NCBI RefSeq assembly: GCF_035046505.1
Contig: NC_089830.1
Span: 16,296,315 to 16,360,314, forward strand
Source: Tiliqua scincoides
Taxonomy: Eukaryota; Chordata; Lepidosauria; Squamata; Scincidae
Reading direction: 5' to 3'
Length of the DNA stretch: 64,000 nucleotides
Under the pieces are notes generated by a model. That model had not been told where the DNA came from. It was given only the letters and a program-made list of their open reading frames with translations, and made no database searches. Position 1 is the stretch's first letter. Each line of letters begins with the position of its first letter. The position numbers were made by a program, and so were the translations under genes. Below are positions 23,140-36,263 of the stretch, piece after piece.

Positions 23140-23450
23140 AAATAAAAGAATTGTAGAGCTGGAAGGGAGGCCATCTAGTTCAAGCCCCTGCCTGAAGCAG
23201 GAAAATCATCTCCAAAAGCTGTCAGGCATCTTCTTGAAGACCTCCATGTAAGGGAGAACCCACCACGTCCCTCAGTCATCTGTTCCACTGCTGAACTGCT
23301 CTTACCGTTAAATGTTTCCTGATATCCAAGCAAAATCTCCCCTGTTGCAGCTTAAGTCCATTAGATCTAGTCCTACTCTTTGAGGCAGGGGAGAACAAGA
23401 TACTTCCCTCTTCCATGTGACGGCACTTCAGGTATTTGAGCAATCTTGGT
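23140..23450 (-). mobile_element. CR1 LINE, classic amniote type
   Basis: The plus strand shows GAATTGTAGAGCTGGAAGGG, CATCTAGTTCAAGCCCCTGC and later CCATTAGATCTAGTCCTACT, the reverse of CR1 3' regions known across amniotes. It is old. Confidence 0.8.
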
Positions 23451-24519
23451 TTCCTTTCGTGTGTGACATGGTTCTGAAGAAAGGAACATCTCCACGGTTA
23501 AATATCCAGGGAAAGATAAGAGAGGCTCGTTTCCCACCTTTGCTCGGGAAACATCTCAGCAATGCGATTCAGATGAAAACCACCAGAAAACCCACATCCC
23601 AGGCTTGCCCCAGTCCTGACCACACGGACACCAAAGTCAGGGACCGGTCACGGTGCAGGCACCTTGCAAAAGAAGAAGCTGCAATCAAAGGCAAAAAGCT
23701 TCCCATAGTCCTCAAATGACTTTCTCCTTTCACTCCCCCACGCGCAACCCCTTATGTAACACCATTCGCCTGCCTAAACCCACAACTTCCTCTCCAAAGT
23801 GCTCCTGAAGAAACACAATTTGCAGAGTCAGATAAAGCATCATGATGAAAGACCCCACAATGCAATCCACACAGTGCAACCTAAAGACAGACAGAAACAG
23901 GTGGCCATCTTCTGAATCCCCTCCACCAACTGAACATGAGAACTGCTATTCTCATAGCACTGAAATAATTTCTTATAGTTAGGGTTCTGATGTCATCAAT
24001 CACATCCGGCTCCTGTATCCCTAAACAGACTAGCAGGAGCATCATTCCATGCATCTATTGTAAATGTCCTTCAGAGCAGAAATGAACATCACCACACAGG
24101 TTGTGAAGGCAGCAGCTCACAGGGAGCAGCAAGACCAGTTTGGACAAAATATGCTCAGCACCTGAATGCCAGCCCAGCAGAGGGCCATGCAAGCAAACCA
24201 TAACAGCCTCTCCTCCTGTTCTCTTCCTTAACTTTAACAAAATCACATTTCTTACTGCTAGGAATTCAATAAGTCTTATTACCACATTAGTTAAGCAGCA
24301 CTGTAACCCACCAGACTAGAGATTCCCACTCCTCCAAATCTCTGCATGGAGGATTGGGAACAAGCCATAGGTTCTTGTGCTCCATGCATACTCATGTTCA
24401 GTTAGTTACTTCCTCATTAAGCGCAACCTACAGTTTCCTGGTTTGGATGCAACTGCAACTTCCAGTTTGTGCTTCTTCTTGAAACCAGGATCAGATTGTG
24501 GTTTGCAAGTGATGCATAA

Positions 24520-24650
24520 CATTTAGCATTTGTATGGCACTGACAAGTATTTCAAGGGGCTTCCCATGTGCTGTCTCCTTACAACCTTGCAAAGTTCAGT
24601 ATTATCCCCATACTACAGCTGGGGAGCCAAGGTCAAGAATGAGTGGCTTT
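24520..24650 (+). mobile_element. MIR-like ancient SINE
   Basis: ACAACCTTGCAAAG, AGTATTATCCCCATACTACA, GCTGGGGAGCCAAGG and the following AAGAATG resemble the MIR core and tail. Divergence is high. Confidence 0.4.
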
Positions 24651-24785
24651 TGTGCATATAGCAACTCACTGAAGCCGTGTGAAAGGCTGAGCCTCATTCA
24701 TGTGTCACCAAACCATGGCTTGCTGTTCCATGTGAACCATTAATATAAAGCAGCAGGAGCCAAAACCTGACCCATGAGCTGGATT

Positions 24786-25403
24786 CAGCGTTTGAAAAAT
24801 GCCTCTCTCAAGCAGTGCGTGCTTACTGTTCTGTGCCACCACCGCTTATCTTTCCAGCCGATCACCCCAGAAACTTGTGCCAGGTAGATGCTTTTGCCCG
24901 AAAATCCAGGCACACAGCCTGCTGGAGCAAAGGGCAGTGGAAGTAGCTGCCTGGCACGAGTTTCTGGGGTGATCAGCTAGAACAGGGGTCTCCAAACCCC
25001 GGCCTGGGGGTCAGATGCAGCCCACGGAGTGCCTCTATCCGGCCTGCGGCCAGCCTCTGATCAAACTCTGAGAGCCTCTGGCCCAGTTGACCAAACACAA
25101 CCAGAGCTGTGCTTGTGGGGTGGGGGAATGGGGGTCCATTTAAATGTGTGCTTTATTTCTTGAGCTGTGTTTGTGCTTGGAGAAGACCTGGCCATTTGAG
25201 CCTATTCATTATTCATTCATCTAAGTTCCATCTCTAATGTGTTATTTAAATTTTATATTTAATTTTTTTTTCCGGCCCTCGACACTGTACTAGATATTTG
25301 ATGCAGCCCTTTGGCTGAAAAGTTTAGAGACCCCTGAGCTAGAAAGATAAGTGGTTGTAGCGCAGAACAGTAAGCATTATAAAGGCATTTTCGAAACGCA
25401 GTG
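24786..25403. mobile_element. Foldback (long inverted repeat) element split by hAT
   Basis: The left arm (CAGCGTTTGAAAAATGCC, GCTTACTGTTCTGTGCCACC, GATCACCCCAGAAACTTGTG) has its inverted counterpart in GGCACGAGTTTCTGGGGTGA (24953-24972) and, beyond the hAT insertion, in 25341-25403. Without the insertion the element would be about 260 bp with arms of roughly 100 bp. Confidence 0.75.
24983..25336. mobile_element. hAT element inside the foldback element
   Basis: The ends CAGGGGTCTCCAAACCCC and AAAGTTTAGAGACCCCTG lie between perfect duplications AGCTAGAA (24975-24982, 25337-25344). Confidence 0.92.
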
Positions 25404-26276
25404 GTCTTGCAGTTTGGAGACTGCTGGTAAAAAACTAAAGAGGGACTGGGTGTGGTTAGCTCACAACATCTTTTGGTGGTTTTATGCGCGATTCACCTTG
25501 CTTTGCCAATTCATCACCAACAGAAAGTTGACCACATTAGATTCTGGCTGGATCTTGAACTCAGTTGTGATTTATTTGTATTTTGAAGATAGATTTTGTA
25601 GACTGCATAACCTTCTAGTCTCATTTTGCATAGACACCCATCTCTTTTCTATCCACACACTTGCTCCCCATCCATATGATAAAAGCGAGTTCAGGCCCAT
25701 GGCAGACTGTCACAATAAACGTGCTACCTTTTACGATGCCACAGGTCTCTGCTGCAACACAGATTTTTTGTTGCAGGTTTTGGCTGCAACACAGATTATC
25801 AGGGTTATCCTGTGGGAACGCAGAGGCCCCTTAATAGGTCAAAGGAGGGAGTACTACAATTTAAAAAAGGGAACCAAATGCTTAGACCAGAGGGACTCAG
25901 AGGCTCTTCATGGGAAAAGTTGACAGCCTCGACATTTAAAAGATTTCCAGAGACAAGAAGTTTTAATTCAGGCGTAGGACAAATCCAGAAGCTAAACCAA
26001 ATTAAAATGGACATGCATTTGTTTGCTCAGCAGGAATAATACAGGTCTGCCAAACTGAGGGTCAGACAGAATTTTCATCAAAATTTATGGTGGTTTTTTT
26101 ATGAATTTGGGGTGCCAATTCCAAAAATGGCCTCAGCTTTGCCCCATCACATCTAGTTTCAGAGGTAACAGCACAGGCTCATTAGTGAATGGTTCAAGTA
26201 GCTTCCTCATGGGGAAGCCTAGGCCACGGCTTCCCTGCCTGGGGTTCCTTGCCCAAAGCAGGGGGTTGGACTAGAT

Positions 26277-26570
26277 CAGGGGTCTCCAAATATTTTGGCC
26301 AGAGGGCTGCATCAAGTATCTGGCATGATGTTGAGGGTCGGGAAAAAATTTAAATACAAAATTTATATAAATAAGAGATGGAACTTAGATGAGTGAATAA
26401 ATGAATGAATGGGCTCATTCCTTCAAACTCTCTGGCCCTTAGAACACCCTCCAGACGCAACCAAAGCACAATTCCAGTCATGTTTGGCCAAGTGGGCCAG
26501 AGACTTTCAGGGGACAAGAGGCTGGCTGCGGGACGCAACTGGCCCCCAGGCCGGGGTATGGAGACCCATG
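26277..26570. mobile_element. hAT element
   Basis: It runs from CAGGGGTCTCCAAATATTTT to GGGGTATGGAGACCCATG, with perfect duplications GACTAGAT (26269-26276, 26571-26578). It is closely related to 24983-25336. Confidence 0.9.
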
Positions 26571-27072
26571 GACTAGATGACCTATTAAGGCCCCTTCCAA
26601 CTCTATGATTCTGCGATTTGTGTCATGAGTGACCCAAGGATCCCAGCAACACACTGGTTGAGGGGATGACCTGCTCCCCAACTGCTAGCTAAGGACTAAA
26701 GATGTTCTGTGTCATGTACCAGCCCTGTGTGTGCACAACCATCCCACAGAGAGGCAGAATACATGACCCGAGTGAGAGAGAGAGAGCAGCAATCCCAAAC
26801 AGAAAGACCATCAAAGCTGACTTCTCACCCTCCAGACCACACCCATCCTGTCCCCAGCACACTCTTTGTGCAATTCTGAGTTAAGTGATTTGCACTTCAA
26901 GTGCTGACCCAACATTTTCCTGTACAAACTCTGCAGTGTCAGGCCTCTGAATCATCGCCTTCAAGGGCAGTCTAGAGAGAGCAGAGAGTTCCAAAGTACA
27001 GAGATCAAGAGACTAACCAACCAATGCTGCCAAATTAAGAGAGACACAGATGCCTGCCTCTAATCTATTTAA

Positions 27073-27232
27073 GGGCCCAACCCTATCCAACCGCCAGTGC
27101 TGATGCAGCCAAGCCAATGGGACATGTGCTTCAACCTGTGGTGGGAGGACTCACACAGAAGCTTCTCCAAGGGACCATTTGTTCTCTTACTTCAGGGCTG
27201 CATCACTGCTGGAAAGTTGGATAGGACTGGGC
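27073..27232. mobile_element. Harbinger-like MITE, short family
   Basis: The ends GGGCCCAACCCTATCC and (inverted) GCCCAGTCCTATCCAACTTT are present. The interior shares GGAAAGTTGGATAGGA and a GGGCTGCAT block with 50715-50841 and 57654-57832. The flanks are TTA-like. Confidence 0.7.
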
Positions 27233-27251
27233 TTCAAGTTGCCCAAAGGAC

Positions 27252-27680
27252 AAGCATGTGAAGCCCTGGTAGTTCACAATGCGGTTTTGAAACAGCAAAA
27301 TAAAAATCAAAAAATGGTTCCCTGTCCCTGAAGAGCTCACAGTATGAAAAGATGCAGAAGAGACACCAGCCACAAGATAAGGCACCATGCTGGGGTAAAG
27401 GGCAGTTGCTCTCCCTCTGCTAAATATATTATTATTATTATTAACAGTATTTATATACCGCTTTTCAACTAGAAGTTCACAAAGCAGTTTACAGAGAAAA
27501 ATCAAATAACTAAACGGCTCCCTGTCCCAAGAGGGCTCACAATCTAAAAAGATGCAAATGAATACCAGCAGACAGCCACTAGAACAGACACTGCTGGGGT
27601 GAGGTGGGCCAGTTACTCTCCCCCTGCTAAATATAAGAGGTGCACCACTTTAAAAGGTGGCTCTTTGCCCAGGTGGCAGG
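27252..27680 (-). mobile_element. Two adjacent L2-like / SINE 3' units with (AAT)n
   Basis: The unit at 27424-27680 reads on the minus strand TTGTGAGCCCTCTTGGGACA, AAACTGCTTTGTGAACTTC, CGGTATATAAATACTG and (AAT)n, the squamate L2-type tail. A more diverged partner of the same type precedes it at 27252-27420. A third copy is at 31043-31288. Confidence 0.65.
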
Positions 27681-27740
27681 GGCAATTTGCATTAGGTTTA
27701 GACCCCATTTGTCAATCCTCAGGTACTCAACATTCTAAAA

Positions 27741-28046
27741 CAGGGATGTCGAACTTGTTTCAGGCAGGGGGTCAAATAGAATTCATGGTGCCTGCTGAGG
27801 GCTGGAAGTGACATCATGAAGCAGAAAGTGACATCATGAAGCAGATGATGGCCTGAAATAAGCACTTTTGTTCCAGCACAGAACACTAGTAAGCAAATGT
27901 CAGAAGAGAAAGTGTGCAAATCTTGATCATATTTTCAAGATATGAGAGTCCAATTATCAGGCTGGGAAAACCCAATCATATCAGGGACCAGATAAATTGC
28001 TTCTGGGAACCATATTCAACCCATGGGTCTTTATGTTTGACACCTC
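27741..28046. mobile_element. hAT element
   Basis: It runs from CAGGGATGTCGAACTTG to TATGTTTGACACCTC, with perfect duplications TTCTAAAA (27733-27740, 28047-28054). Confidence 0.88.
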
Positions 28047-28174
28047 TTCTAAAATGTGACATAAAGTAGGAAGGAGTTGGATGCTCTTCTACATGGGGTG
28101 CCTTTCATTGGCTAGTATGACATGGCCATAGCTTGGGTGATGTGCTCCCTATATCCTTCTTCCTGGGGCTAAAC

Positions 28175-28367
28175 CAGTGATTTTCAATCTTTTTCATCTC
28201 AAGGCATACTCAAGGCTAAAGCCATCAAGGCACACAGCACTGCTGGTAAGGGGCTCACATTCCCCAATGGCCCTACTAATATATGACCCTCCCCCAAATT
28301 CCCAAACACAGCTGCAGGCCATTCGTGGTATACCAACATGCCGTGGCACAGAGGTTGAAAATCACTG
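28175..28367. mobile_element. hAT element, CAGTGATTTTCAA class
   Basis: The ends CAGTGATTTTCAATCTTTTT and GAGGTTGAAAATCACTG are inverted. The flanks GGCTAAAC and GGCTAGAT match at 6 of 8. Confidence 0.88.
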
Positions 28368-29799
28368 GGCTAGATTGTTCGAAGGACCACAACAACTTCA
28401 AAGAGACAACTTCAAAGAGACCACCATCACTGACAACATGCTTTGGTGCACCTCAAACCTTTGCCTTGAGCCACAGCAGACATTACCACTAAAGCATTTC
28501 ATGTATCAAACTGTGGGCATTAGCAGAGCTGCAGCTAATCTACCCAATGGACTTCTTCCTTATTGGAGCTGTCTTCAAAGTTCAAGGCTAGAAGGCAACG
28601 CGTATTAGGAATCGGAGAAGATTTCCATTTTGTGCTGTCTTTTCCTTTCCAGAATCATCCAGCGTTTATAAGTGACAAAGAAAAAAAACCCACACAAACC
28701 ACCCCAAAAACTTCACCTTGCAAGGTCACCTTAGTTCTACACCCTGCTACACACACCACCACCTTCTGGTTTCAACACAGGAAGGTCTTAATCCAACTGG
28801 TTTCACTTGCACAAGACCTTCAAGCTTCCAAGTACTGAATACAGAAGTTGGCAGGCAACAAGGAAGCTCTTTCAAGCAGGTCTACCCAATTCTGTTTGGC
28901 TGGCAGATAACTTTCATGACGGCCCACCTCATACATGGAAGGTCTTCCACTTTCTCCTCCCTAAAACTCTCTTAAAGAAGCTTTGTTTTTTTTAATCAAT
29001 TTTCTCTCAGAAACACGACTTGTTTCCTTCCATGCAGTTTCTCCAGCACATCCACACAGAGAGTAAATGGGGAAATTGCTAATAAACTACTCAAGAGGGA
29101 AACTGACAACTCACACTATGTCGCCTCAGAAGGTCCAGATTACACAATGCCACAAGGTCAGTGCGTGCTCCGATTCTGTGTGGGTGCCCAAAATGTCCAG
29201 CATAATTGTATTAACACGCAACATCAATTTGCAGTTCCAACTCATGCAGCCCCTTCTCCCCTTGGACACCAGGGCAAAGCTCAGTTTGCTCTCACATCTT
29301 AGCAGAGCAGCTACAGTTTGCTTGCCATGATCAAAATGGGGTCTGGGATCCTAATGCAAGAGAAATGAGAGTTTTGGCAAACCCTGGTATGCCCTGCTCA
29401 GATGCAACAGCAAAAATGTGGTTTACAGACAAACCAGGTTTAGAAATCCCTGGAGGAGGAAGAGGGAGCAGCAAGCCCAAGTTTCAGCATTTCTCATGTG
29501 CATATTGACAAACTGTGGTCTTCAGGGCCTCCGATGCCAAGACTGAAAGTGCACAGTCCTTCATACAGCACTGGTCAATACATCAAGATAGTGGGTCTAC
29601 AGAGTGGCACCCAAGATGCATGGATGGAAAGCAATGGAATGCAGAGTGGCGCTCACAATCTGGTTCTTCAGCTCCTCAATCAACAGATAGGAATGCGAAG
29701 ACATTTGTAGGCACTCAGCCATGACCACCAACACACCCAGAGTTGTTATACTAGTAGCACCAACCTCTGGATGGTGCTACCAGGCTAAAGCAGTTTAGC

Positions 29800-30075
29800 C
29801 AAATCAGATGTAGACAGAGTAAGCAACACAGGGACAGGGCACACAGTCCATTGTACAATTCTGTTTTGCACAGTGGCCAACCAGATGTTACCAGGAAGTC
29901 CATAAACAAAGGACAAAAGCAACAGCTGTAGCGACTGGCAATCAGTGGTATACTGCCCCTGAACATGCAGGTTTCATTAAACCATCTGGACAAACAGGCA
30001 CTGCTAGACCTCTCCTCTTCCACAAAATTGTCTAGACCCCTTTTAAAGGCAAGGCCAACTGTAGACACATCTGCA
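29800..30075 (-). mobile_element. CR1 LINE 3' end, diverged
   Basis: Reversed CR1 landmarks are CACAGTGGCCAACCAGATG, CAGGAAGTCCATAAACA and TCTAGACCCCTTTTAAAGGC. Confidence 0.6.
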
Positions 30076-30496
30076 AGGCCAAGGAAGGCAGGCAGGCAGA
30101 CACACCATCAGTGCAATATTGCAACCCAGATCAAGAATACCAAATGTCTCTGTACAGGTGCGTAGCCCAAAGAAAGCTAGCTAGAAGTACAAGGCTTAGC
30201 AGCTCAAAGTACCCACAGAATCACTCCTATCTGCGAGTATGCAGAAAAGTTCCTGAAGAGCACAAGGAGTTTCAGGGTCAATTTAGGCAGCACTGCTGTT
30301 CTGGACAGATAAACCAGAGTGGTCGCGGGATACACGAGCAGCACTTCCATGATAAAATATTTGCTCACAGAGGCAAGTGAGAGTCGGAAGCAGGAAGTGG
30401 GTTAGATGGGTGAGTCCTGCTGAGGAGTGGGCCTCCAAGAACCATTGGGGGCAGAGATGTACAGCAAGACAAGAGAAGGTGATGGAACCTTCTCTT

Positions 30497-31660
30497 GCAG
30501 AAGTGTATACCACAAAGGAAGAAGAGCTCAATTAAGCCCAGGAGGCACCCGCATGGTTAATGAGCCAAGTTAGATAGGCCGTAAAGGGCAAGGAAGCTTC
30601 CTTCCGTAAATGAAGTCTTGCCCTAATGAGGAGAATAAAAAGGAACATAAACTGTGGCAAAAGAAATATAAGAAGGTGATACAGGAGGCCAAGAGAGACT
30701 ATGAGGAACGCATAGCCAGCAACATTAAGGGGAATAATAAAAGCTTCTTCAAATATGTTAGAAGCAGGAAACCCGCCAGAGAAGTGGTTGGCCCTCTGGA
30801 TGGTGAGGGAGGGAAAGGGGAGATAAAAGAAGATGGCAGAGAAATTAAATGAGTTCTTGGCATCTGTCTTCACGGCAGAAAACCTCGGGCAGATACCGCT
30901 GCCTGAACGGCCCCTCTTGACCAAGGAATTAAGTCAGCTAGAGGTTAAAAGGGAAGATGTTTCAGACCTAATTGACAAATTAAAGATCAATAAGTCACCA
31001 GGCCCTGATGGCATCCACCCAAGAGTTATTAAGGAATTGAATTAAGTTATTATTATTATTATTAACAGTATTTATACACCGCTTTTCAACTAAAAGTTCA
31101 AAAAGCGGTTTACAGAGAAAAATTAAATAACTAAATGGCTCCCTGTCCCAAAAGGGCTCACAATCTAAAAAAATGCAAAAGAATACCAGCGGACAGCCAC
31201 TAGAACAGACATTGCTGGGGTGAGATGGGCCAGTTACTCTCCCGCTGCTAAAAAGGGAGCACCCACTTGAAAAAGTGCCTCTTACCCTCTTGACTAAAAT
31301 ATGCAACTTGTCCCTCAAAAGGACACGGTGCCAGAGGATTGGAGTTGGTTGGTCTGTGGAACACCCTGCCACAGGATGTAGTGATGGCATCTGGCCTAGA
31401 TGCCTTTAAAAGGGGATTGGACAAGTTTCTGGAGGAAAAATCCATTACAGGTTACAAGCCATGATGTGTATGCGCAACCTCCTGATTTTAGAAACGGGCT
31501 ACGTAAGAATGCCAGATGCAAGGGAGGGCACCAGGATGCAGGTCTCTTGTTGTCTTGTGTGCTCCCTGAGGCTTTTGGTGGGCCACTGTGAGATACAGGA
31601 AGCTGGACTAGATGGGCCTATGGCCTGATCCAGTGGGGCTGTTCTTACGTTCTTATGAAC
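30497..31660 (+). mobile_element. CR1 LINE, internally deleted and interrupted
   Basis: 30497-31041 matches 52765-53315 of the long CR1 (RT N-terminal region). 31289-31340 continues it, then about 1.2 kb of RT is missing, and 31345-31660 is the 3' end closing CTGTTCTTACGTTCTTATG. An L2-like unit (31043-31288) is inserted at the former break. Frameshifts and stops are present relative to the long copy. Confidence 0.88.
31043..31288 (-). mobile_element. L2-like / SINE unit with (AAT)n inside CR1
   Basis: It is alignable with 27424-27680 (TTTATACACCGCTTTTCAAC, GGCTCCCTGTCCCAAAAGGG, GCCAGTTACTCTCCC) and starts with a TTA/ATT run. Confidence 0.75.
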
Positions 31661-32016
31661 ATGGCGCTGAACTGCCCAGAGAAACTGACACATAACTTGT
31701 ATTAGGCCCATGCAGAGTCCAACAGTCAGAGCAAGAATTCCAGGAACCGAAAGAAAAAGTAGCAAGGGCCACACACCCACAGACATAGGGAGGGGTGCTC
31801 ACAGCCAAGTCCACACCTGCCAGGAGGCATCAACACTTGTCAAGGAAGACACAGAAACCGGAGACTTGATTCAGCCCTTGGGAGGACAGAGGGTTACGGA
31901 AGAAGCTGAAACAGTTCCCAGGACTCAAGAGGAGGTGGGCGGGGGAGCAAGTCCAGGTTTCCCTGCCAATTAGGATCACTGGTCAAAGTCTTCAGGAGAC
32001 ACTCCTCAAGGGCCTA

Positions 32017-32238
32017 CCCAGAAAAGGAAAAATCCATTACTGGTTAAGCCATGATGTGTATGCGCAACCTCCTGATTTTAGAAATGGGCTATGTCAGATG
32101 GAAGGGAGGGCACCAGGATGCAGGTCTCTTGTTATCTGGTGTGCTCCTTGGGGCATTTGGTGGGCCGCTGTGAGATACAGGAAGCTGGACTAGATGGGCC
32201 TATGGCCTGATCCAGTGGGGCTGTTCTTATGTTCTTAA
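32017..32238 (+). mobile_element. CR1 LINE 3' end
   Basis: It runs from AATCCATTACTGGTTAAGCC to GGGGCTGTTCTTATGTTCTT and closely matches 54710-54925, so it is a young, short 5'-truncated copy. Confidence 0.9.
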
Positions 32239-32584
32239 AAGCCACCGTTATTAAAAAAGGCAAAGCATGACCATGCTGAGAAGGGCAGTTAGAGAAAGTG
32301 CTACTGATCAGCGGTGTATTGGCCTGTTCACCTAGAAAGGAGCAGGGCCTATAGCTGCAGAGCAGGGAGGAGCAGAGGAAGAGTTAGCAGCAGACAAGGT
32401 CCAGAAGCTGCCACTTTCCCGAAAACCAGAAGTGACGTTTTAAGGCCTTCCGAGGCCTCAGAGCATCATTCTAAGGGCCAGAGAGGTGGTGCATCGCCTC
32501 CTTGGCCCTCAGGTCACCCTATGGACATGGCTGGAGCACAACTCCGGCTGCATTTGGAGGGGCCAGTCCTGGAACTCCAGACCT

Positions 32585-32665
32585 TGCACCATCAGCCCTA
32601 AGCAGGTGCCATGAATCCGATGTGGCCCTTGGGATGAAGTGAGTTTGACACCCCTGCTCTAGCCC
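32585..32665. mobile_element. hAT terminal fragment
   Basis: Only the right end is recognisable: GTGAGTTTGACACCCCTG, followed by CTCTAG. Confidence 0.5.
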
Positions 32666-33787
32666 ATCACTCTCTTCTCCACTTCCTCTCCTTTTCAACT
32701 CCAGTGCGGGAGGTGTAGAATGATAAGGCACTCTTTGCACCTGCTGGATGGTGGTTTGCAACCCACTACTGGTGCTTTTGCATTTTTCCCCACCATTGGT
32801 CACAGCCCAAAGAGCAGATTTGGGGGGGGGGGGGGTCTGCCTGCCTAACACCACAGCAATGCAATTACCGATAACTGTGCCAACACAACCAGAACCATGC
32901 AAGTTTCTAAACTGCTGCCTCTCCCCCATCACACAGGGCATCCAAGCTTTATGCCACACCACACCCTGTGATTCATGCATCTTGAACAATGAGCAGGGAT
33001 AGCGCAGCCCCACAGATCAGGGCTCACAATTCAGGATTCTCAGTGTCAAACCTCCCTGCCAACAATAGATGTCTGGATTGTATGGGTCTTTTCTTAAGAT
33101 ATGCAACATGCTGTCTTTGCCATACTACCTCCCATTGGGCCATAGCCACAGGATCCTGTAATGCACAACTTGGGGGGGGGGGAGTGGTGGAAATCTAGCC
33201 TCTTAAAGAAAAATGAAAAATCTAGTGAAAGTGCTATAGGGGGAAAGTATGTTCATCACTTTCTTTTGTTGAGGAAAAAAAATCTAAACACCCCCACATT
33301 TGGTTGGCACAGGAAAGTAGCTACCCATCTCCAAAGAGTTTGTGGAAGCAGAGGTGTTTTACCACTGACATCACAAGAACTGTCCAATGGGGACGGCAAC
33401 ATTTCCAAAACCACAGTTTATCCAGCACTCTCCATCACACCAAAAGTGTTGGCAGGACTGGAGGAGGGAAGGAACTGCATTTCCCAGTTAGTGATACTAC
33501 TGTCTTGAGGGCTCAAAAGATGTATCGCGACTGGAAGCTGCAAAATAAAGAATTCTAGATTTTACCACTTCAAACTGCAGGGAGAGTGCAGTCATTCTCC
33601 AATGCTCCCTTACTTAATAGGCACGCTGCACATTAGAAACCAATACACAAGTTTTACAGTAACTATCTCCCAGAGGTACTTGTTTATTACATGGAACAGT
33701 TCTTTCAATGCACGCATGATGGAGCATTCAAAAATGTGACCTTCCCACCTGCAGTGTTTTGTGGTGCTGCTCACAATTCCTCTATCT

Positions 33788-34197
33788 CAGTGGTCTCCAA
33801 ACTTTTCAGCGCTAGGACCCACTTTTCAAAATGACACTCTAGGACCCACCTAGTTTTACAAGACTTTAAAAACATCTAGAAAGTAGTAATATTTTTACTT
33901 ATTTACACATAATACCCTGAGAAAAGATGCTCCAACATTTTTCTCCCTATACTTATACATATTTGCAAACCGCAGCTACTTGCAAACTTCAGCTCAGCTC
34001 TTTGCAGGGCAAAAAGCAGCTGTCTTGCAAACTGAAGGAGCTCAGTTTTTTACAGGGCAGTGAGTAGCTATCTGATTTTTGAAAAGCCTTCGCCCCTAGG
34101 TAATTAGTTATCTGATCCTTCCATCACCTCTGCCACCAAAAATCAGATCACTACATGACCAATCAGTGGTTTTGGAGCCACAGTTTGGGAACCACTG
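33788..34197. mobile_element. hAT element
   Basis: The ends CAGTGGTCTCCAAACTTTT and CAGTTTGGGAACCACTG lie between perfect duplications CTCTATCT (33780-33787, 34198-34205). Confidence 0.92.
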
Positions 34198-34564
34198 CTC
34201 TATCTTATTCTGCAATCGCATGTGGAATAACTCTGAACTGGCTTCTACAACCACAGATGTTTAGACAGGCTACAACCACCAAGTCAGCTGCACATTTTGT
34301 GGGGCTTAACACTCATAATCTAGAAAAGGCTCCTTGTTAAGTTCCGGCATACACAAAGTTGTTTGCGTGCAATATATGCTCCAAGTCTATCCTCTCATTT
34401 CCCCCTCCCCAAATTAGATTCTAGAGCTGAAGCCTACTTGAGGTTCTCCAAACAGCCTTCACATTCAATTATGCACAAGGAGAACAGCAGCAGTTATGTG
34501 GGGAAAGTACTCTGCACATGCTTACAAGATACTGTCACAGCACGTTTCTTTACCAAGCCCTGAA

Positions 34565-34615
34565 ATTGGAGGGAGGGAGTGGGAGAGAGAGGGAGAGAGA
34601 GAGAGAGAGAGAAAT
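34565..34615. repeat. (GA)n-rich microsatellite
   Basis: A GAGAGAGA tract with GGGA interruptions. Confidence 0.9.
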
Positions 34616-35896
34616 AACAGGTTTGGAACTCAGCCCTACTGAACTTGGGCAGACTTTATGCCTTCCTTCCAGGGCAGCTGTAAATTACAACAGTTATATT
34701 CAGCATAGCCCTTAAAACGCAATAGCTAGAATTGCATATTGGGCTGAAAGCAAAATAATAAATGCTATGTGTGCTTTTGATGACACACATCCTGGCCTCT
34801 CCTCTTACTTTTTGGTTATTTTTCTTAATTTCTTTTAAGATTTAGCAATGAATGTGGTGGGGTAGTTCAGATGAGCCCCCCTACAAAATGAATGAAACAA
34901 ATGAATCAGGAAACAGAGGGGTGGGGCATCTAGGACATGCAGGCCTCAAGAGCATGACTTTTTAAGTTCGCACGAATGGTTGGAGAAAGACTGTCCAATC
35001 TAACCATCACTGATGGATTCAGCTGCAACTATTATTTGCAATTGCCACAAACTGGGAAACGAGGGAGAGAACAGGTGTACGCGAACCTGAAGGACAGCGC
35101 CAACAGTCAAACCATTGCATCAGAACTAGTGGAACATGGAGCCGGGTATGGTGCAAAGATATAGTCTTGGAACACATGATGGAGCTGTGGTGATAAAGCT
35201 AAGCAGGTTTTGGAACTGGTCAGTACCTAGAGGGATGGCCACAAAGGGACCCCACGTACACATCCTTGAGTTTCAAAAAGAACAGATGGACAAAATATAA
35301 GCATAAATACATTCACTGCTGCAAGAGGTGAGAATGGCTACTGGCCTTGATGACTTGAAAAGGGGGAAAAAATCACACAGATTTTTCTCCATAAATCTAT
35401 CAACTGCCACCAGTCACAATGACAGTATGCTGTGATCACGTTGAGAGGCAGGTACACATCTGAACAGCAATGCTGAGACACAACAGCAGAAGAAAATTTG
35501 CTTGCATGTCCCATCTATAGGCTTCCCAGAGGCATCCAGTTGGCTATGAGATGATGGACCTATAATCCAATCCAGAAGAGCTTTTCCTAGGAAGGGCTCC
35601 ACATTTGCAGCTACTCTTCTGGCACTAAATCCTGCACAAAGTCAGTAGCAGAAACGGTTTCTAGACAGAGACAGACAGGAATGGCTGCTACCAAGACTGG
35701 ATGATCCAGTTTTAGCCTTCCCTCTTCCAATCAACCTACCATCAGCGCCCTTCTAACAGATATCAGAATGGCCTGTCCTCAGAGGAGGCTATCTTTGTTG
35801 ATCTCTGCATGAGCCACAGCTATAAGAGTGCCTTCTTCCAAACAGCAGGCACCACATCCAGGATTTAGGGAGAAACCCAGACTGAGATCCTTTGAA

Positions 35897-36263
35897 CAAG
35901 GTTTTTCAAACTGGGGCGTCATGACGCCCCAGCCTGAAGGCCCTGGCCTCTGTCCCCTTAAGGGGTGGGGGCAGTGAGAAGGCAGGGGGGAGGCAGTGAT
36001 GGGATCCCCAGGATCACCTCACTAAGGGGGCTGCAGGGGCTTGGCTGGACTTACCAGAGCTTCCTGCAGCCTCCTGGGGAGCCGTGGAATGCGATTGCTG
36101 TGCTTTCACTTTTGAAGACGGGGAGCCCTCAGACACTCGCAGGTAAATGACAGACCCTGCAGCCCCCTTAGTGACATGATCCTGGGGGTTGCACACTGCC
36201 TCCCCCCACCCCCGCCAGGACTTACTACGGGGCTCAAACTCCCATGGAGTTTGAGAACCACTG
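35897..36263. mobile_element. hAT element, second TIR class
   Basis: The ends CAAGGTTTTTCAAACTGGGG and GGAGTTTGAGAACCACTG lie between perfect duplications CCTTTGAA (35889-35896, 36264-36271). It shares CATGACGCCCCAGCCTG-type sequence with 4269-4528. Confidence 0.88.

Noticed and set aside
22510-23145. 211-codon plus-strand frame
   Set aside because: It is the antisense of the LINE ORF at 22573-23022.
25351-25923. 190-codon plus-strand frame
   Set aside because: No recognisable motif, starts inside the arm of a foldback element, and no splice or codon-use support. Probably chance.
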